DNA of 64,000 nucleotides, taken from UBA4782 sp034430215 (GTDB lineage: Bacteria; Chloroflexota; Anaerolineae; Anaerolineales; Anaerolineaceae). Shown one piece after another: positions 53,022 through 61,966 of this stretch. The notes beneath the pieces were generated by a model. It made no database searches, had not been told where the DNA came from, and saw only the letters and a list, made by a program, of their open reading frames with translations. Position 1 is the stretch's first letter. The number at the start of each line of letters is the position of its first letter. The position numbers and the translations under genes are program-made. The stretch is taken from assembly GCA_034430215.1 (NCBI GenBank), contig DAOUFE010000037.1, forward strand, positions 28,443 through 92,442, read 5' to 3'.

Positions 53022-54707
53022 ATGAAATTGAATCGCTTGCTTTTCTTTTTAGCAGCAGTGATCGTATTCACTCTCACAGCTTGTGGACCTAAAGGTGAAA
53101 CTACTTCTGGCACACCAGAAGGAACCACCGCTCCAGAAACCGAACCCATCGTCCTCCGCATTGGTTGGGCTGGCTCACCCGATACGCTTAATCCGGCAGC
53201 CGCAATCTTGAGTGAAGCATGGTCCATCTATGAGCTAACCTATAGCGCTCTCTACCAGCTAAATTTGGATGGAACTTTCAGTTTTGATCTTGCGAAGAGC
53301 GTTCAGAGGTCAGATGATGGATTAACTTATACCTATGAACTTCAACCTGGTGTGAAATTTCACGATGGAACGCCTCTGACCGCAAAGGATGTGGTCTTTT
53401 CGTTCAATTTCTATCACGACCATGAAGATTTCCCATACATGAACTCGTATACAACCTACTTCGATAAAGTTGAAGCCACCAGTGATACCACGGTTGTACT
53501 CACCCTGACTGAACCCATTTCCAACATTGAAAGCCAATTGAACTACCTCTTCATCCTTCCTGAGCATATCTGGAAAGATCACACTGAAGGCGCAGCAGCA
53601 ACGGAGTTTGAAAATGCTGAATTGATCGGCTCTGGACCTTTTAAACTGGTGGAATACAAGCAAAATGAACTGGTTCATCTGGCTGTCAACCCCGATTTTT
53701 ATGGCACGATGCCAAAAATTGATGAAGTTGTGTTCCAGACCTTCACCAATGAAGATGCTCTGGTACAGTCCATTAAAACCGGGCAGGTGGATATGATTAC
53801 CGAAATGCCCAACACTGCTGTAGCCGCATTGAGGAACGCGGAAAATGTCGAGGTGGTAGTGGGTGCCCCATTAGCACCTGAACTGACCGATATCATCTTC
53901 AATCAGGTCGATCCCGCTAACTGCCCCGAAGATGGCTCCTGCACCGGGCACCCAGCATTACGCGATAAGCAGGTTCGCTTAGCAATAGCTTATGCTACCA
54001 ATAAACAAGATTTGATCGATGTGATCTTGCTGGGTCTGGGCACGCCCGGTCTCACCCTGATCCCTGACAGCCTGGGTATCTGGTACAACAATACCATCGA
54101 AGACTATCCTTTCGATATTACCAAAGGCAACGAAATCCTTGACTCGGCAGGATACAAAGACCTGGATGGAGATGGCGTTCGAGAGATGCCCGATGGCAGT
54201 CAGTCTCTGGTTTTTCGCCTGAATTGGCCAAACGACAGTACCGTTGCACCCCGGTTGGCAGAGATGGTGTCCAAAACCTGGGCACAGATCGGTGTAAAAG
54301 TAGAGCTGCAGGCATTGGATCCAGATGCGCTCACTTCCATTTGCTGCCCTACTTTTGATTACGATATCCTCATCTGGGGTTGGGGTTCAGATCCCGATCC
54401 AAGCTTCCTGTTGAGTGTGATGACCTCCGCTGAAATCCCAACTGGTATGAGCGAAACCGGGTACTCTAACGCGGAGTATGATCAGATGTATATGGAACAA
54501 ACCCGCGCATTGGATGTGGAAACTCGAAAAGAAATTGTCTGGAATATGCAGAAACTGGTGCATGATGATGTCGTATATGTAGTCCCCTTCTATGCAAAAG
54601 CAGTGCAGGCTTACCGAACAGACCGGTTTACAGGATGGAAAACTGACCAGCCAAAGCTGGCAATGGAAGACCCAACATCCCTGCTGTATGTTGAGCCTGT
54701 GAAATAG
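53022..54707 (+). CDS. Peptide/nickel-type ABC transporter substrate-binding lipoprotein (SBP family 5)
   Basis: 561 residues from ATG 53022, preceded by AAGGAGGG. Signal peptide with lipobox (LTAC), then a Thr/Glu/Pro linker and a full SBP_bac_5 domain in normal order: DTLNPAAA, SDDGLTYTYELQPGVKFHDGTPLTAKDVVFSF, GSGPFKLVEYKQNE, VRLAIAYATNKQDL, ILDSAGYKDLDGDGVREMPDG and IWGWGSDPDPSF. It is lipid-anchored outside the membrane and delivers an oligopeptide or similar ligand to the permeases encoded next. It is the same family as the permuted ectodomain of the kinase at 47048. An in-frame extension upstream runs through the leader terminator and is rejected. Confidence 0.95.
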   Translation: MKLNRLLFFLAAVIVFTLTACGPKGETTSGTPEGTTAPETEPIVLRIGWAGSPDTLNPAAAILSEAWSIYELTYSALYQLNLDGTFSFDLAKSVQRSDDGLTYTYELQPGVKFHDGTPLTAKDVVFSFNFYHDHEDFPYMNSYTTYFDKVEATSDTTVVLTLTEPISNIESQLNYLFILPEHIWKDHTEGAAATEFENAELIGSGPFKLVEYKQNELVHLAVNPDFYGTMPKIDEVVFQTFTNEDALVQSIKTGQVDMITEMPNTAVAALRNAENVEVVVGAPLAPELTDIIFNQVDPANCPEDGSCTGHPALRDKQVRLAIAYATNKQDLIDVILLGLGTPGLTLIPDSLGIWYNNTIEDYPFDITKGNEILDSAGYKDLDGDGVREMPDGSQSLVFRLNWPNDSTVAPRLAEMVSKTWAQIGVKVELQALDPDALTSICCPTFDYDILIWGWGSDPDPSFLLSVMTSAEIPTGMSETGYSNAEYDQMYMEQTRALDVETRKEIVWNMQKLVHDDVVYVVPFYAKAVQAYRTDRFTGWKTDQPKLAMEDPTSLLYVEPVK

Positions 54708-54726
54708 AAAATATCGTAACACCCAG

Positions 54727-54761
54727 TGGCTGGGGTATAAGGAACATAAATACCCCAGCCA
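54727..54761 (+). repeat. Stable hairpin between binding-protein and permease genes
   Basis: TGGCTGGGGTA (54727-54737) and its perfect complement (54751-54761) with a 13-nt loop and no U-tract. Hairpins here often protect the binding-protein mRNA and limit read-through to the permease genes. Confidence 0.6.
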
Positions 54762-54845
54762 TCGAGATAATCAAAAATCTCTGGTTATTTCCGCCGAAAG
54801 CGGTAAAGAAGAAGGATGCTTTCCAGGAAATCTTGGAGGAGTGCG

Positions 54846-55874
54846 TTGAAACGTTGGTTATATCTGCTGAATAAGATCAAGTGGGCAGCTATCTCGATTC
54901 TATTTGTGATCGTGCTGAACTTCTTTTTATTCAGAGTGTTGCCGGGTGATCCAATACGCGCGGGGGTAAAAGATCCACGCATGTCTGCGGATGCACAAGA
55001 AGCCATCCGCATCCGGTTTGGGCTAGACAAACCGGTCATTAACTGCTTTGAATCACTCAACCCGATCAAGCTTGGCAGTTGTGCAGTCAATCCTTTGGAT
55101 ACCCAGTTCTTTATCTACATAGGTAATTTATTGAAAGGTGACCTGGGGATCAGTTATGCCACTAATCGCCCAGTGAGCAGTATGCTGGGTGATTATCTTG
55201 TGAACACCTTGATCTTGATTGGGATAGCACAAATATTATCAATTTTTATAGGAATGACGATGGGGGTGATCGCTGCCTGGAAATCTCATACTCCGATCGA
55301 TTATACAACCCTCATTTTCAGCTTGATAACATGGAGCCTGCCAACTTTTTGGTTGGGCATCATGTTGCTTTTCGCTGGTAGCACATGGCTGGATTTGCCT
55401 GTGGGTGGAAAATTAACCCCGGGTGCACATCTGGCTGGTGGAGCCCTGGCTGGCGATCTGCTTAAGCATCTCATCCTGCCAACGATTACTTTTACGGTCG
55501 TGGTATTGGGTGAATACATGCTGATCATGCGCAGCACCGTTCTAGAGGTGCTTTCAGAAGACTATATTCTGACCGCGAAAGCCAAAGGATTGAATAACTT
55601 TCAAATCCTTAAAGATCATGCCATGCGAAACGCTATGCTCCCCATGGTGACCATTATCGCGATGAATTTAGGTTTTACGGTGGCAGGTGCCATGCAAATC
55701 GAGACGGTCTTTTCCTGGCCAGGTCTGGGCTTTGCTGTATTCGATGCGGTAGGAAGACGTGATTACCCTATGCTGCAAGGAGCATTTTTATTGATCGCTG
55801 TCAGTGTCATTTTTGCTAACTTACTGGCTGATTTGTTGTATTCTTACCTCGATCCACGGGTGCAGGCAGGTTAA
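54846..55874 (+). CDS. ABC transporter permease (DppB/OppB type)
   Basis: 342 residues from a TTG at 54846, chosen because GGAGG lies 6 nt upstream and the protein then begins like the family (KRWLYLLNKIKWAAISILFVIVLNFFLFRVLPGDP, cut here into its parts KRWLYLLNKIKW and FFLFRVLPGDP). An ATG at 54816 ten codons earlier is the alternative. Six membrane helices; the ATPase-contact loop reads EDYILTAKAKGLNN and DHAMRNAMLP. It forms one half of the membrane channel with the next gene product. The DppB-type PGDP motif and MQIETVFSWPGLG segment are present. Confidence 0.93.
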   Translation: MKRWLYLLNKIKWAAISILFVIVLNFFLFRVLPGDPIRAGVKDPRMSADAQEAIRIRFGLDKPVINCFESLNPIKLGSCAVNPLDTQFFIYIGNLLKGDLGISYATNRPVSSMLGDYLVNTLILIGIAQILSIFIGMTMGVIAAWKSHTPIDYTTLIFSLITWSLPTFWLGIMLLFAGSTWLDLPVGGKLTPGAHLAGGALAGDLLKHLILPTITFTVVVLGEYMLIMRSTVLEVLSEDYILTAKAKGLNNFQILKDHAMRNAMLPMVTIIAMNLGFTVAGAMQIETVFSWPGLGFAVFDAVGRRDYPMLQGAFLLIAVSVIFANLLADLLYSYLDPRVQAG

Positions 55875-55875
55875 G

Positions 55876-56799
55876 ATGGATATCCAGACATTCGGTGGTT
55901 TTCGTGGCTTCTGGCATTCTTTTCGCAAGAATGCTTTGGGAATGGTTGGATTAACAATGTTAGCCATTTCGATCATCGTGGCAATTACTGCTTCATGGAT
56001 AGCACCCTATGACCCATACGCAACTGTGAAGGTCAGTATTGAAGATATTTATGCTAAACCATCAGCAGCGCACTGGTTTGGCACAGATGACGCTGGTGGC
56101 GATGTATTAACAAATTTCATCTATGGCTCACGGGTAAGTCTTATTGTTGGCTTTTTCGCCACATTCATTTCTGTTTTTATTGGTGGCACGATAGGAATTG
56201 TTGCCGGGTACTTTGGTGGTAAGGTAGAAAACATTTTGATGCGTTTTACGGATATCATCCTTGTGATCCCCAATTTACCTCTGGCAGTAGTGATGGTAGC
56301 GCTTACCAAGCCCAGCCTGGTTAATATCATCATCGTAATCGGTGTACTGGGATGGACAGGTACTGCCAGGCTGGTGCGTTCGCAAACTTTAACGGTAAAA
56401 GAACGGAAATTTGTCTTGCGGGCACGAGCTCTCGGTTCAGGTGGTTTTCATATTATCCGGCAGCATATCTTGCCTTTAGTATTGCCGCTTATGATCGCCA
56501 ATACCGTACTCGTCATTTCACTTGCCATTTTGGAAGAAAGCACGCTTTCTTTTCTGGGTCTAGCAGACCCGACCACAATTTCATGGGGTCAGATGCTTAA
56601 TTTCGCTTTCAGTCGCGGAGGAGTAAGTGCGGGAGCCTGGTGGGCTTTATTGGCTCCCGGATTGGGCATTGTCTGGGTGGTTCTTGGCTGTACACTGCTG
56701 GGGCAGGGATTAGAGCAGGTTTTAAATCCTCGTCTGGAAATCCATCACCTTTCTGTAGGGCGCGGGATGATCGCACGAAAAGGAAGAGAATTATCATGA
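55876..56799 (+). CDS. ABC transporter permease (DppC/OppC type)
   Basis: 307 residues from ATG 55876, one base after the previous stop, with AGG upstream. Six membrane helices. DppC-type features: WIAPYDPYA and HWFGTDDAGGDVL near the N terminus, EAA-like loop RKFVLRARALGSGGFHIIRQHILP, and LEESTLSFLGLADPTTISWGQ near the end. It pairs with the DppB-type permease. The C-terminal RLEIHHLSVGRGMIARKG tail is cytosolic. Its stop overlaps the next ATG (ATGA). Confidence 0.95.
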   Translation: MDIQTFGGFRGFWHSFRKNALGMVGLTMLAISIIVAITASWIAPYDPYATVKVSIEDIYAKPSAAHWFGTDDAGGDVLTNFIYGSRVSLIVGFFATFISVFIGGTIGIVAGYFGGKVENILMRFTDIILVIPNLPLAVVMVALTKPSLVNIIIVIGVLGWTGTARLVRSQTLTVKERKFVLRARALGSGGFHIIRQHILPLVLPLMIANTVLVISLAILEESTLSFLGLADPTTISWGQMLNFAFSRGGVSAGAWWALLAPGLGIVWVVLGCTLLGQGLEQVLNPRLEIHHLSVGRGMIARKGRELS

Positions 56800-57815
56800 C
56801 TGAGGAAACCCCATTACTGGAAGTAAAAAATCTCTGTATTGACTACCTGGCAGAAAAGAATGTCTGTCTGAAAGCTGTCCAAAATATTTCTTTTACCCTG
56901 CATGCTGGCGAAATCCTGGGCATGGTAGGCGAAAGTGGTTGCGGTAAATCGACGCTGATGCTCGGATTACTTAGACTGTTACCGGTGAACGGTCAGATCA
57001 CCTCCGGTGAGGTGCTCTTTGAAGGGCAGGATTTACTCTCACTCTCAGAGCGAGAGATGGCATCCATTCGCTGGGGTGAAATTGCGATCGTTTTTCAAGG
57101 TGCCATGAACGCATTGAATCCAGTGCGTAGCATTGGTGATCAAATCGAAGAAGCCATTGCCTGTCACGAACCGCAGCTTTCGAAAATCGACCGCAAGAAT
57201 CGGGTAGCAGAATTGCTTGAACTGGTCGGCATTGCAGCAGACCGCGCAAACGCTTATGCCTTCCAATTTTCCGGAGGGATGCGCCAGCGTGCTATGATCG
57301 CCATGGCGCTGGCATGCCGTCCCAAGATCCTGATCGCTGATGAACCAACCACCGCCCTGGACGTGATGATCCAGGCGCAGATCCTTGAATTGCTGGAAGA
57401 CTTGCGCGATAAGTTGGGTCTGGCTGTAATCATCATCACTCATGACCTGGGTGTAATTGCTGAGATCAGTGATTCGGTGTTAGTCATGTACGGTGGTGTA
57501 ACTGCAGAAAGAGCACCTGTTGATAGCATATATAACTGTCCCGAACATCCATATACACAAAACCTGCTGAAAGCTTTTCCTGATTTATCCCATTTAGAAG
57601 CTGAATTAATATCCATCCCTGGCTACCCGCCACGCCTGGATGACCTCCCGAAGGGGTGCCGGTTTGCCCCGCGCTGCCCGCAGGTATTTGCCCGCTGCCG
57701 CAACGAAATGCCTGCGCTTTATCGAGTGGAGGATGACCATTACGCCTCTTGCTTCCTGGTGGAAGCGCTGGAGAAGCAGCCATCCATTAAAGACAATAGA
57801 GAGGTTTCGAAATAA
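56796..57815 (+). CDS. ABC transporter ATPase (DppD/OppD type)
   Basis: 339 residues from ATG 56796, overlapping the permease stop, with AGGAAGAG upstream. Walker A GESGCGKST, signature FSGGMRQRAMI, Walker B ILIADEPTTALD, switch His in IITHDLGV. The C-terminal extension GCRFAPRCPQVFARC carries the cysteine set typical of oligopeptide/dipeptide ATPases, where it can hold an iron-sulfur cluster. It powers import together with the DppF-type ATPase. The stop shares one base with the next start (TAATG). Confidence 0.96.
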   Translation: MTEETPLLEVKNLCIDYLAEKNVCLKAVQNISFTLHAGEILGMVGESGCGKSTLMLGLLRLLPVNGQITSGEVLFEGQDLLSLSEREMASIRWGEIAIVFQGAMNALNPVRSIGDQIEEAIACHEPQLSKIDRKNRVAELLELVGIAADRANAYAFQFSGGMRQRAMIAMALACRPKILIADEPTTALDVMIQAQILELLEDLRDKLGLAVIIITHDLGVIAEISDSVLVMYGGVTAERAPVDSIYNCPEHPYTQNLLKAFPDLSHLEAELISIPGYPPRLDDLPKGCRFAPRCPQVFARCRNEMPALYRVEDDHYASCFLVEALEKQPSIKDNREVSK

Positions 57816-58795
57816 TGGAAGAAATGCTCACAGTACGCAATCTTAAAAAAATCTTCCAGGCGGGAAAACGAGGTGTCTTTGCTGGCAAGGGTGGTGATGT
57901 ACACGCGCTGGATGGGGTGAGTTTTGACATGCACGATGGTGAAGTCATGGTGTTGGCTGGAGAAAGCGGCTGTGGCAAAACCACCCTGGCTTTATCCCTC
58001 ATGGGATTGGAGCAACCTACCAGCGGTTCTATCATTTTTGAAGGAAAGAATATCACCCATCTCGATCCCAAAGGTGTCAAAGCATTACGCCGGCGCATCC
58101 AGATGGTTTTTCAGGATCCCTATGAATCCCTCAACCCAGTGATGCGCATTGGTGAGATCGTGGCTGAACCATTGCAGGTACACGGTCTGGCACACACACC
58201 TCAGGAATGGCTGCCTCTGGTGGTGCAGGCTCTGGAGGATGCAGGGTTGAAACCGGCGGAGCATTTCCTCAATCGCTACCCACATGAGCTTTCTGGTGGT
58301 CAGCGGCAGCGAGTGGTGATTGCTGGTGCATTGGTTCTGAAACCTCATCTTCTACTTGCTGATGAACCTGTCTCGATGCTGGATGTGAGCATCCGGGCAG
58401 AGATCCTCAATTTACTGCTAGAATTACAGCGTGAAAAAGGGGTCTCAATCTTGCTCATCACTCATGATCTGGCAACATCGGCGTATCTTGCAGACCGTAT
58501 TGCTATCATGTACCTGGGAAAGATCGTCGAGATGGGAACCACCGCTGAAGTCCTGGATACACCGTTGCATCCTTATACCAAAGCACTGATCTCTGTTATT
58601 CCGGTACCCAATCCTCGCCATCGTAAAGAACGCATGATCTTACGCGGCAACCCACCCAATGCCATGGACATTCCGTCTGGCTGCAGGTTCCACCCGCGCT
58701 GCCCGATGGCATTCGATCGCTGCCGGGTGGAGGAACCTTCTTTGCCAGACGCACCAACCAGGCACATGGCTGCCTGTTGGCTGTTAGAGGAATGA
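57815..58795 (+). CDS. ABC transporter ATPase (DppF/OppF type)
   Basis: 326 residues. Walker A GESGCGKTT, Q-loop in MVFQDPYESLNP (DppF-type), signature LSGGQRQRVVIAGAL, Walker B LLLADEPVSMLD, LLITHDLAT, and C-terminal GCRFHPRCPMAFDRC. It is the last gene of the transporter operon. It is followed by a hairpin-rich convergent gap that may hold terminators for both strands. Substrate is inferred as peptide or a similar cationic ligand from the family only. Confidence 0.96.
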   Translation: MEEMLTVRNLKKIFQAGKRGVFAGKGGDVHALDGVSFDMHDGEVMVLAGESGCGKTTLALSLMGLEQPTSGSIIFEGKNITHLDPKGVKALRRRIQMVFQDPYESLNPVMRIGEIVAEPLQVHGLAHTPQEWLPLVVQALEDAGLKPAEHFLNRYPHELSGGQRQRVVIAGALVLKPHLLLADEPVSMLDVSIRAEILNLLLELQREKGVSILLITHDLATSAYLADRIAIMYLGKIVEMGTTAEVLDTPLHPYTKALISVIPVPNPRHRKERMILRGNPPNAMDIPSGCRFHPRCPMAFDRCRVEEPSLPDAPTRHMAACWLLEE

Positions 58796-58825
58796 ATCGG
58801 TGCTATGCTGCCGCAAGCGAAGCGA

Positions 58826-58953
58826 AACTGTCCCTTTTAATTTGTCACTGTTAAGCGTGGCAATCTCTGAAATCAGATTGCTCACCTGCACTGCAACAAT
58901 CGCAGTGCGGTGCAAGTGTCACCCCTGAATAATAAGGGATCGCAATGACAGTT
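58826..58953. repeat. Hairpin-rich convergent intergenic element
   Basis: Within the 173-nt gap: outer arms AACTGTC (58826-58832) and GACAGTT (58947-58953), then GCAATCT/AGATTGC (58860-58866, 58875-58881) and GCACTGC/GCAGTGC (58888-58894, 58902-58908). The nested layout looks like a small mobile or dispersed intergenic repeat. It may also serve as a two-way terminator. Confidence 0.5.
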
Positions 58954-58968
58954 ATCTGCCGGTCTCAA

Positions 58969-61593
58969 TCAATAAATATAGTAATTTCCATCGTCATAGG
59001 GTGTACCCGCATCGTTGCCAAAGAAAATCGAATTAGGAGACAGATACCAGCCACTGACAGGATCTACAACATCGACATATAATCCATACCCACTGTTGCC
59101 AGCAATAGTGCTGTTATATATATATATTTTCCCTGCAAACACAGTAATTTCTGCACCAGAATCATCATAACCACCAAAACCATTCTGCATGACGGTCAAT
59201 CCGTTGAGGATGGTATTCCCTCTGGTGGTCATGTGCAATCCCCACCAACCATTCCCTGTGATCTGACTGGACGAGAGCGTAACGGCTCCACCAGAAGTAA
59301 TGCTGATACCAGTTTTCCTATTTTCAATGGATGTTATGCCACTGGCAGTGACTAATCCATTGCTCTGCAGGTAGATCCCAGCGCCATTACCCATCACACG
59401 AATCACACCAGAAACTGCAATGGGACTCATTACGGTTGAAGTGGTATTCTCTGCATAAATTCCGTAACTGGTATTTTGAATAGCATTGATATTGGATAGA
59501 GTAATCTTTCGTTGTGAAAAAATCTGTAATCCAATTCCGGAATTCCCATTGAAGGTTGACTTGCTCACACTGACTGCCTGGGGAAGTTGGGTAATGAGAG
59601 AAGTAACACTGTTGTTAAGCAAGGCTCCTGAAGAAGCGTTTTCATTGGCAATTACACTGATCAATGTGATCGTTCCCACAGATAGAATCTGGATGCCATA
59701 TCCTGAACCAGTATTGTTGTTAAATTTACTGTTGCTGATCACTACGGATTTTGCTGTAGTCGCGGAATCATTATCAATATACAACCCAGTGTCACTGTTG
59801 CTGGATGCAGTGATTTTGCTGGCAGTAACAGTACCGGTCGTAGAAATGTTTATCCCTTGGTTGCCATTGTTTATAGCTTCGACACCCGACAGGATGACAT
59901 TGCTGGATGTTCCAGCACCTTCAATGATGATGCCCTGACTTGAATTTCCAATTGCCTGGACATTGGAAAGGTTGACATTCCGATTGGTTTGCACCCATAA
60001 ACCAATTGCGTTGCCATCAAATATATTCTTTCCAAGAGTTCCACCAACTACGATATTGCCCGAACTTCCGGCACCATTATTCTTCAACTGTAATCCATAT
60101 AAACCATTTCCATTAGCAATGACACCATTGACAGTGATGGTGCCTTTACTCTCGATATAACCTCCCAGCCAGCTACTATTATTACTTAAATTAACATTGT
60201 TTAAAGTCACAGGTAAGGGTGTTGTCGCAAAAGTATTATTGATGATCACCCCTGTTCCCATTGAAGAAAGGGTGCTGATCAAATTGGTAATGACAACACT
60301 CCCTGAAGCATAAATGGTCAGGTTTTCTAATGTATTTTGAGAATAATAACCGTCTGTGATGGTAACATTTTTTGCCCCTGCTCCCTGGGTTGTTGCATCT
60401 GTGGCAATTCTAATTCCCGGATGGTTGGATATTGCACTTACCTTTTTAAGAATAACATTACCCGTAGTACTGAGTAATGCACCGCCGTTCTCATTGCTCA
60501 TCAAAATAACATTATCCAGGGTGATAGATCCAAAATGTCCTGGATAAGTAAAGATTCCAAAACCATAATAATCGCTGTTATCAGGGTCGGCTGTGTTATT
60601 AGAAAACACACTGTTCTTGATGATCGCATTTCCATCCACTTCCATAATTAATCCATTGCCATTATTACCGGAGGATGTCACTCCATTGATAAGAATGGAA
60701 TTCTTCGAATAAATTAATAATCCACAACTGTTGTAATTACCCACCAAACCATTACGCAGAAATTCACTGTTGGTTATGGTGATACTTCCAGTAGAAATTA
60801 AGGTTGTACCTGAAATATATGTGTTGCTCAATGATGCACCATTAAGTCTATTACTAATAGCAGATACACGTTCAAGGATGATCGATCCTTTGTTGTCAAT
60901 GGATATGCCTGTCCCTAATGCATTCGTAACACGGATATCCGTTAATTTAACTGTTCCGACATTGTGTGACATATAAATTCCGTTACTAGAGGGATTTACT
61001 ATTTCAAATCCACTTAAGGTAAAACCTGTTTTGAACTGACTGATGTAGAGACCCGCTTGCAGTACAGGTTTGACTCCAAAAGATGTCGTATCCCGGACAA
61101 TCCCCTTCAGGGTACTCATTCCAGGAATGTTTCCATAAATAATTATTTCGGTAGTTCCTCCAACATATCCCCCTTCCAAATAGATCATGCCATACCCTTT
61201 TTTGGCTACCCAGTTATCTAATGCTAGTTGCAAGGTCAGAAAACCATCATTGTTGGGTGGTATCAGATCCAAACCCCTGCAGATGCCGCCAGAGCATAAC
61301 GAGCCATAGAACCACGGATCCGGATCACACAAAGCATCGAGGGCTGTTTGCGAAGCAAGAGGTACCACGGCGCCTTTTTGATCAACGACCACCGCATTTA
61401 CATCCGATAGCTGCTCAACGACAGGGATAATTGCATCAGCAGACGATTCTGTATCGGGCGCAGGTATTTCAGCGGGTGGCATTTCAGGGGCTTCCCCCTC
61501 CGCAAGAACCAGCCCCGGATTTATCACTGCCAGGAATAATGCAAAAAGGACAGCAAGCGATAACACGCTGTACAGCGACAAATGCCTTTTCAT
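58969..61593 (-). CDS. Secreted right-handed beta-helix repeat protein
   Basis: 874 residues from ATG 61593, preceded by GGGAGGG (a TTG four codons earlier is weaker). Signal peptide (LSLAVLFALFLAVINPGLVLA), an acidic Pro/Glu stretch, then from ~150 to the end parallel beta-helix rungs with motifs such as VSAISNRLNGASL, NSEFLRNGLVGN, GNNGNGLIMEVDGNAIIKNSVFSNN and GIYLQSNGLVTASGI. These are the Asn-rich turns and alternating hydrophobic strands of pectate-lyase-like folds. No catalytic site visible and no C-terminal anchor, so it may be released or bound to the surface. It is about 45 percent like its neighbour by eye over the shared rungs, a tandem paralog. It has a good promoter at 61729-61757. 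Confidence 0.9.
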   Translation of the reverse strand: MKRHLSLYSVLSLAVLFALFLAVINPGLVLAEGEAPEMPPAEIPAPDTESSADAIIPVVEQLSDVNAVVVDQKGAVVPLASQTALDALCDPDPWFYGSLCSGGICRGLDLIPPNNDGFLTLQLALDNWVAKKGYGMIYLEGGYVGGTTEIIIYGNIPGMSTLKGIVRDTTSFGVKPVLQAGLYISQFKTGFTLSGFEIVNPSSNGIYMSHNVGTVKLTDIRVTNALGTGISIDNKGSIILERVSAISNRLNGASLSNTYISGTTLISTGSITITNSEFLRNGLVGNYNSCGLLIYSKNSILINGVTSSGNNGNGLIMEVDGNAIIKNSVFSNNTADPDNSDYYGFGIFTYPGHFGSITLDNVILMSNENGGALLSTTGNVILKKVSAISNHPGIRIATDATTQGAGAKNVTITDGYYSQNTLENLTIYASGSVVITNLISTLSSMGTGVIINNTFATTPLPVTLNNVNLSNNSSWLGGYIESKGTITVNGVIANGNGLYGLQLKNNGAGSSGNIVVGGTLGKNIFDGNAIGLWVQTNRNVNLSNVQAIGNSSQGIIIEGAGTSSNVILSGVEAINNGNQGINISTTGTVTASKITASSNSDTGLYIDNDSATTAKSVVISNSKFNNNTGSGYGIQILSVGTITLISVIANENASSGALLNNSVTSLITQLPQAVSVSKSTFNGNSGIGLQIFSQRKITLSNINAIQNTSYGIYAENTTSTVMSPIAVSGVIRVMGNGAGIYLQSNGLVTASGITSIENRKTGISITSGGAVTLSSSQITGNGWWGLHMTTRGNTILNGLTVMQNGFGGYDDSGAEITVFAGKIYIYNSTIAGNSGYGLYVDVVDPVSGWYLSPNSIFFGNDAGTPYDDGNYYIY

Positions 61594-61728
61594 AATCCCT
61601 CCCAAAAGACAAAGTATAAAATTGACAAGACGCGTTGATGGGGATGTACTTACCCCCTCAGTTTACTCAGGGCTTATCCTGATACAGCCGGGGTCTTCCT
61701 GTGCATTGAATGGTGAAGCACTAATGTA

Positions 61729-61757
61729 ATTTTAAGAGATGCAGAAAGGAAAGTCAA
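61729..61757 (-). promoter_or_regulatory. Sigma70-type promoter of the beta-helix gene
   Basis: Minus strand TTGACT (61752-61757), 17-nt spacer, TAAAAT (61729-61734). The start would be near 61722, with a leader of about 130 nt before the ATG at 61593. Confidence 0.6.
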
Positions 61758-61882
61758 CAAGGAGAATCCAACACCTTGATCCATGATGTAGCTTCTCTGT
61801 CAGTCATTCTGAACACAGCAACTGCAGGAAACAAACACTCCTGTTGACCTTCTGTAAAAACAAGCTGCTCCACAAGATAATT

Positions 61883-61920
61883 AGATTTCCGAAGCCTTCT
61901 CAAATAGACTTCGGAAATCT
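61883..61920 (-). repeat. Hairpin downstream of the edge beta-helix gene
   Basis: Perfect 12-bp arms AGATTTCCGAAG (61883-61894) and CTTCGGAAATCT (61909-61920), 14-nt loop, 46 nt beyond the stop at 61967. No U-tract on the minus strand, so termination is possible but not typical. Confidence 0.5.
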
Positions 61921-61966
61921 GGTTTACCGGTTAAAACACTGTACAAAAAATACTTCTTTTATAGGC

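Larger units (their letters stand above)
61606..61966. other. 361-nt gap between the two beta-helix genes
   Basis: No gene seen. It holds the promoter of the beta-helix gene that starts at 61593 (61729-61757) and a 12-bp hairpin after the other (61883-61920). The rest shows no recognisable element. Confidence 0.7.
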
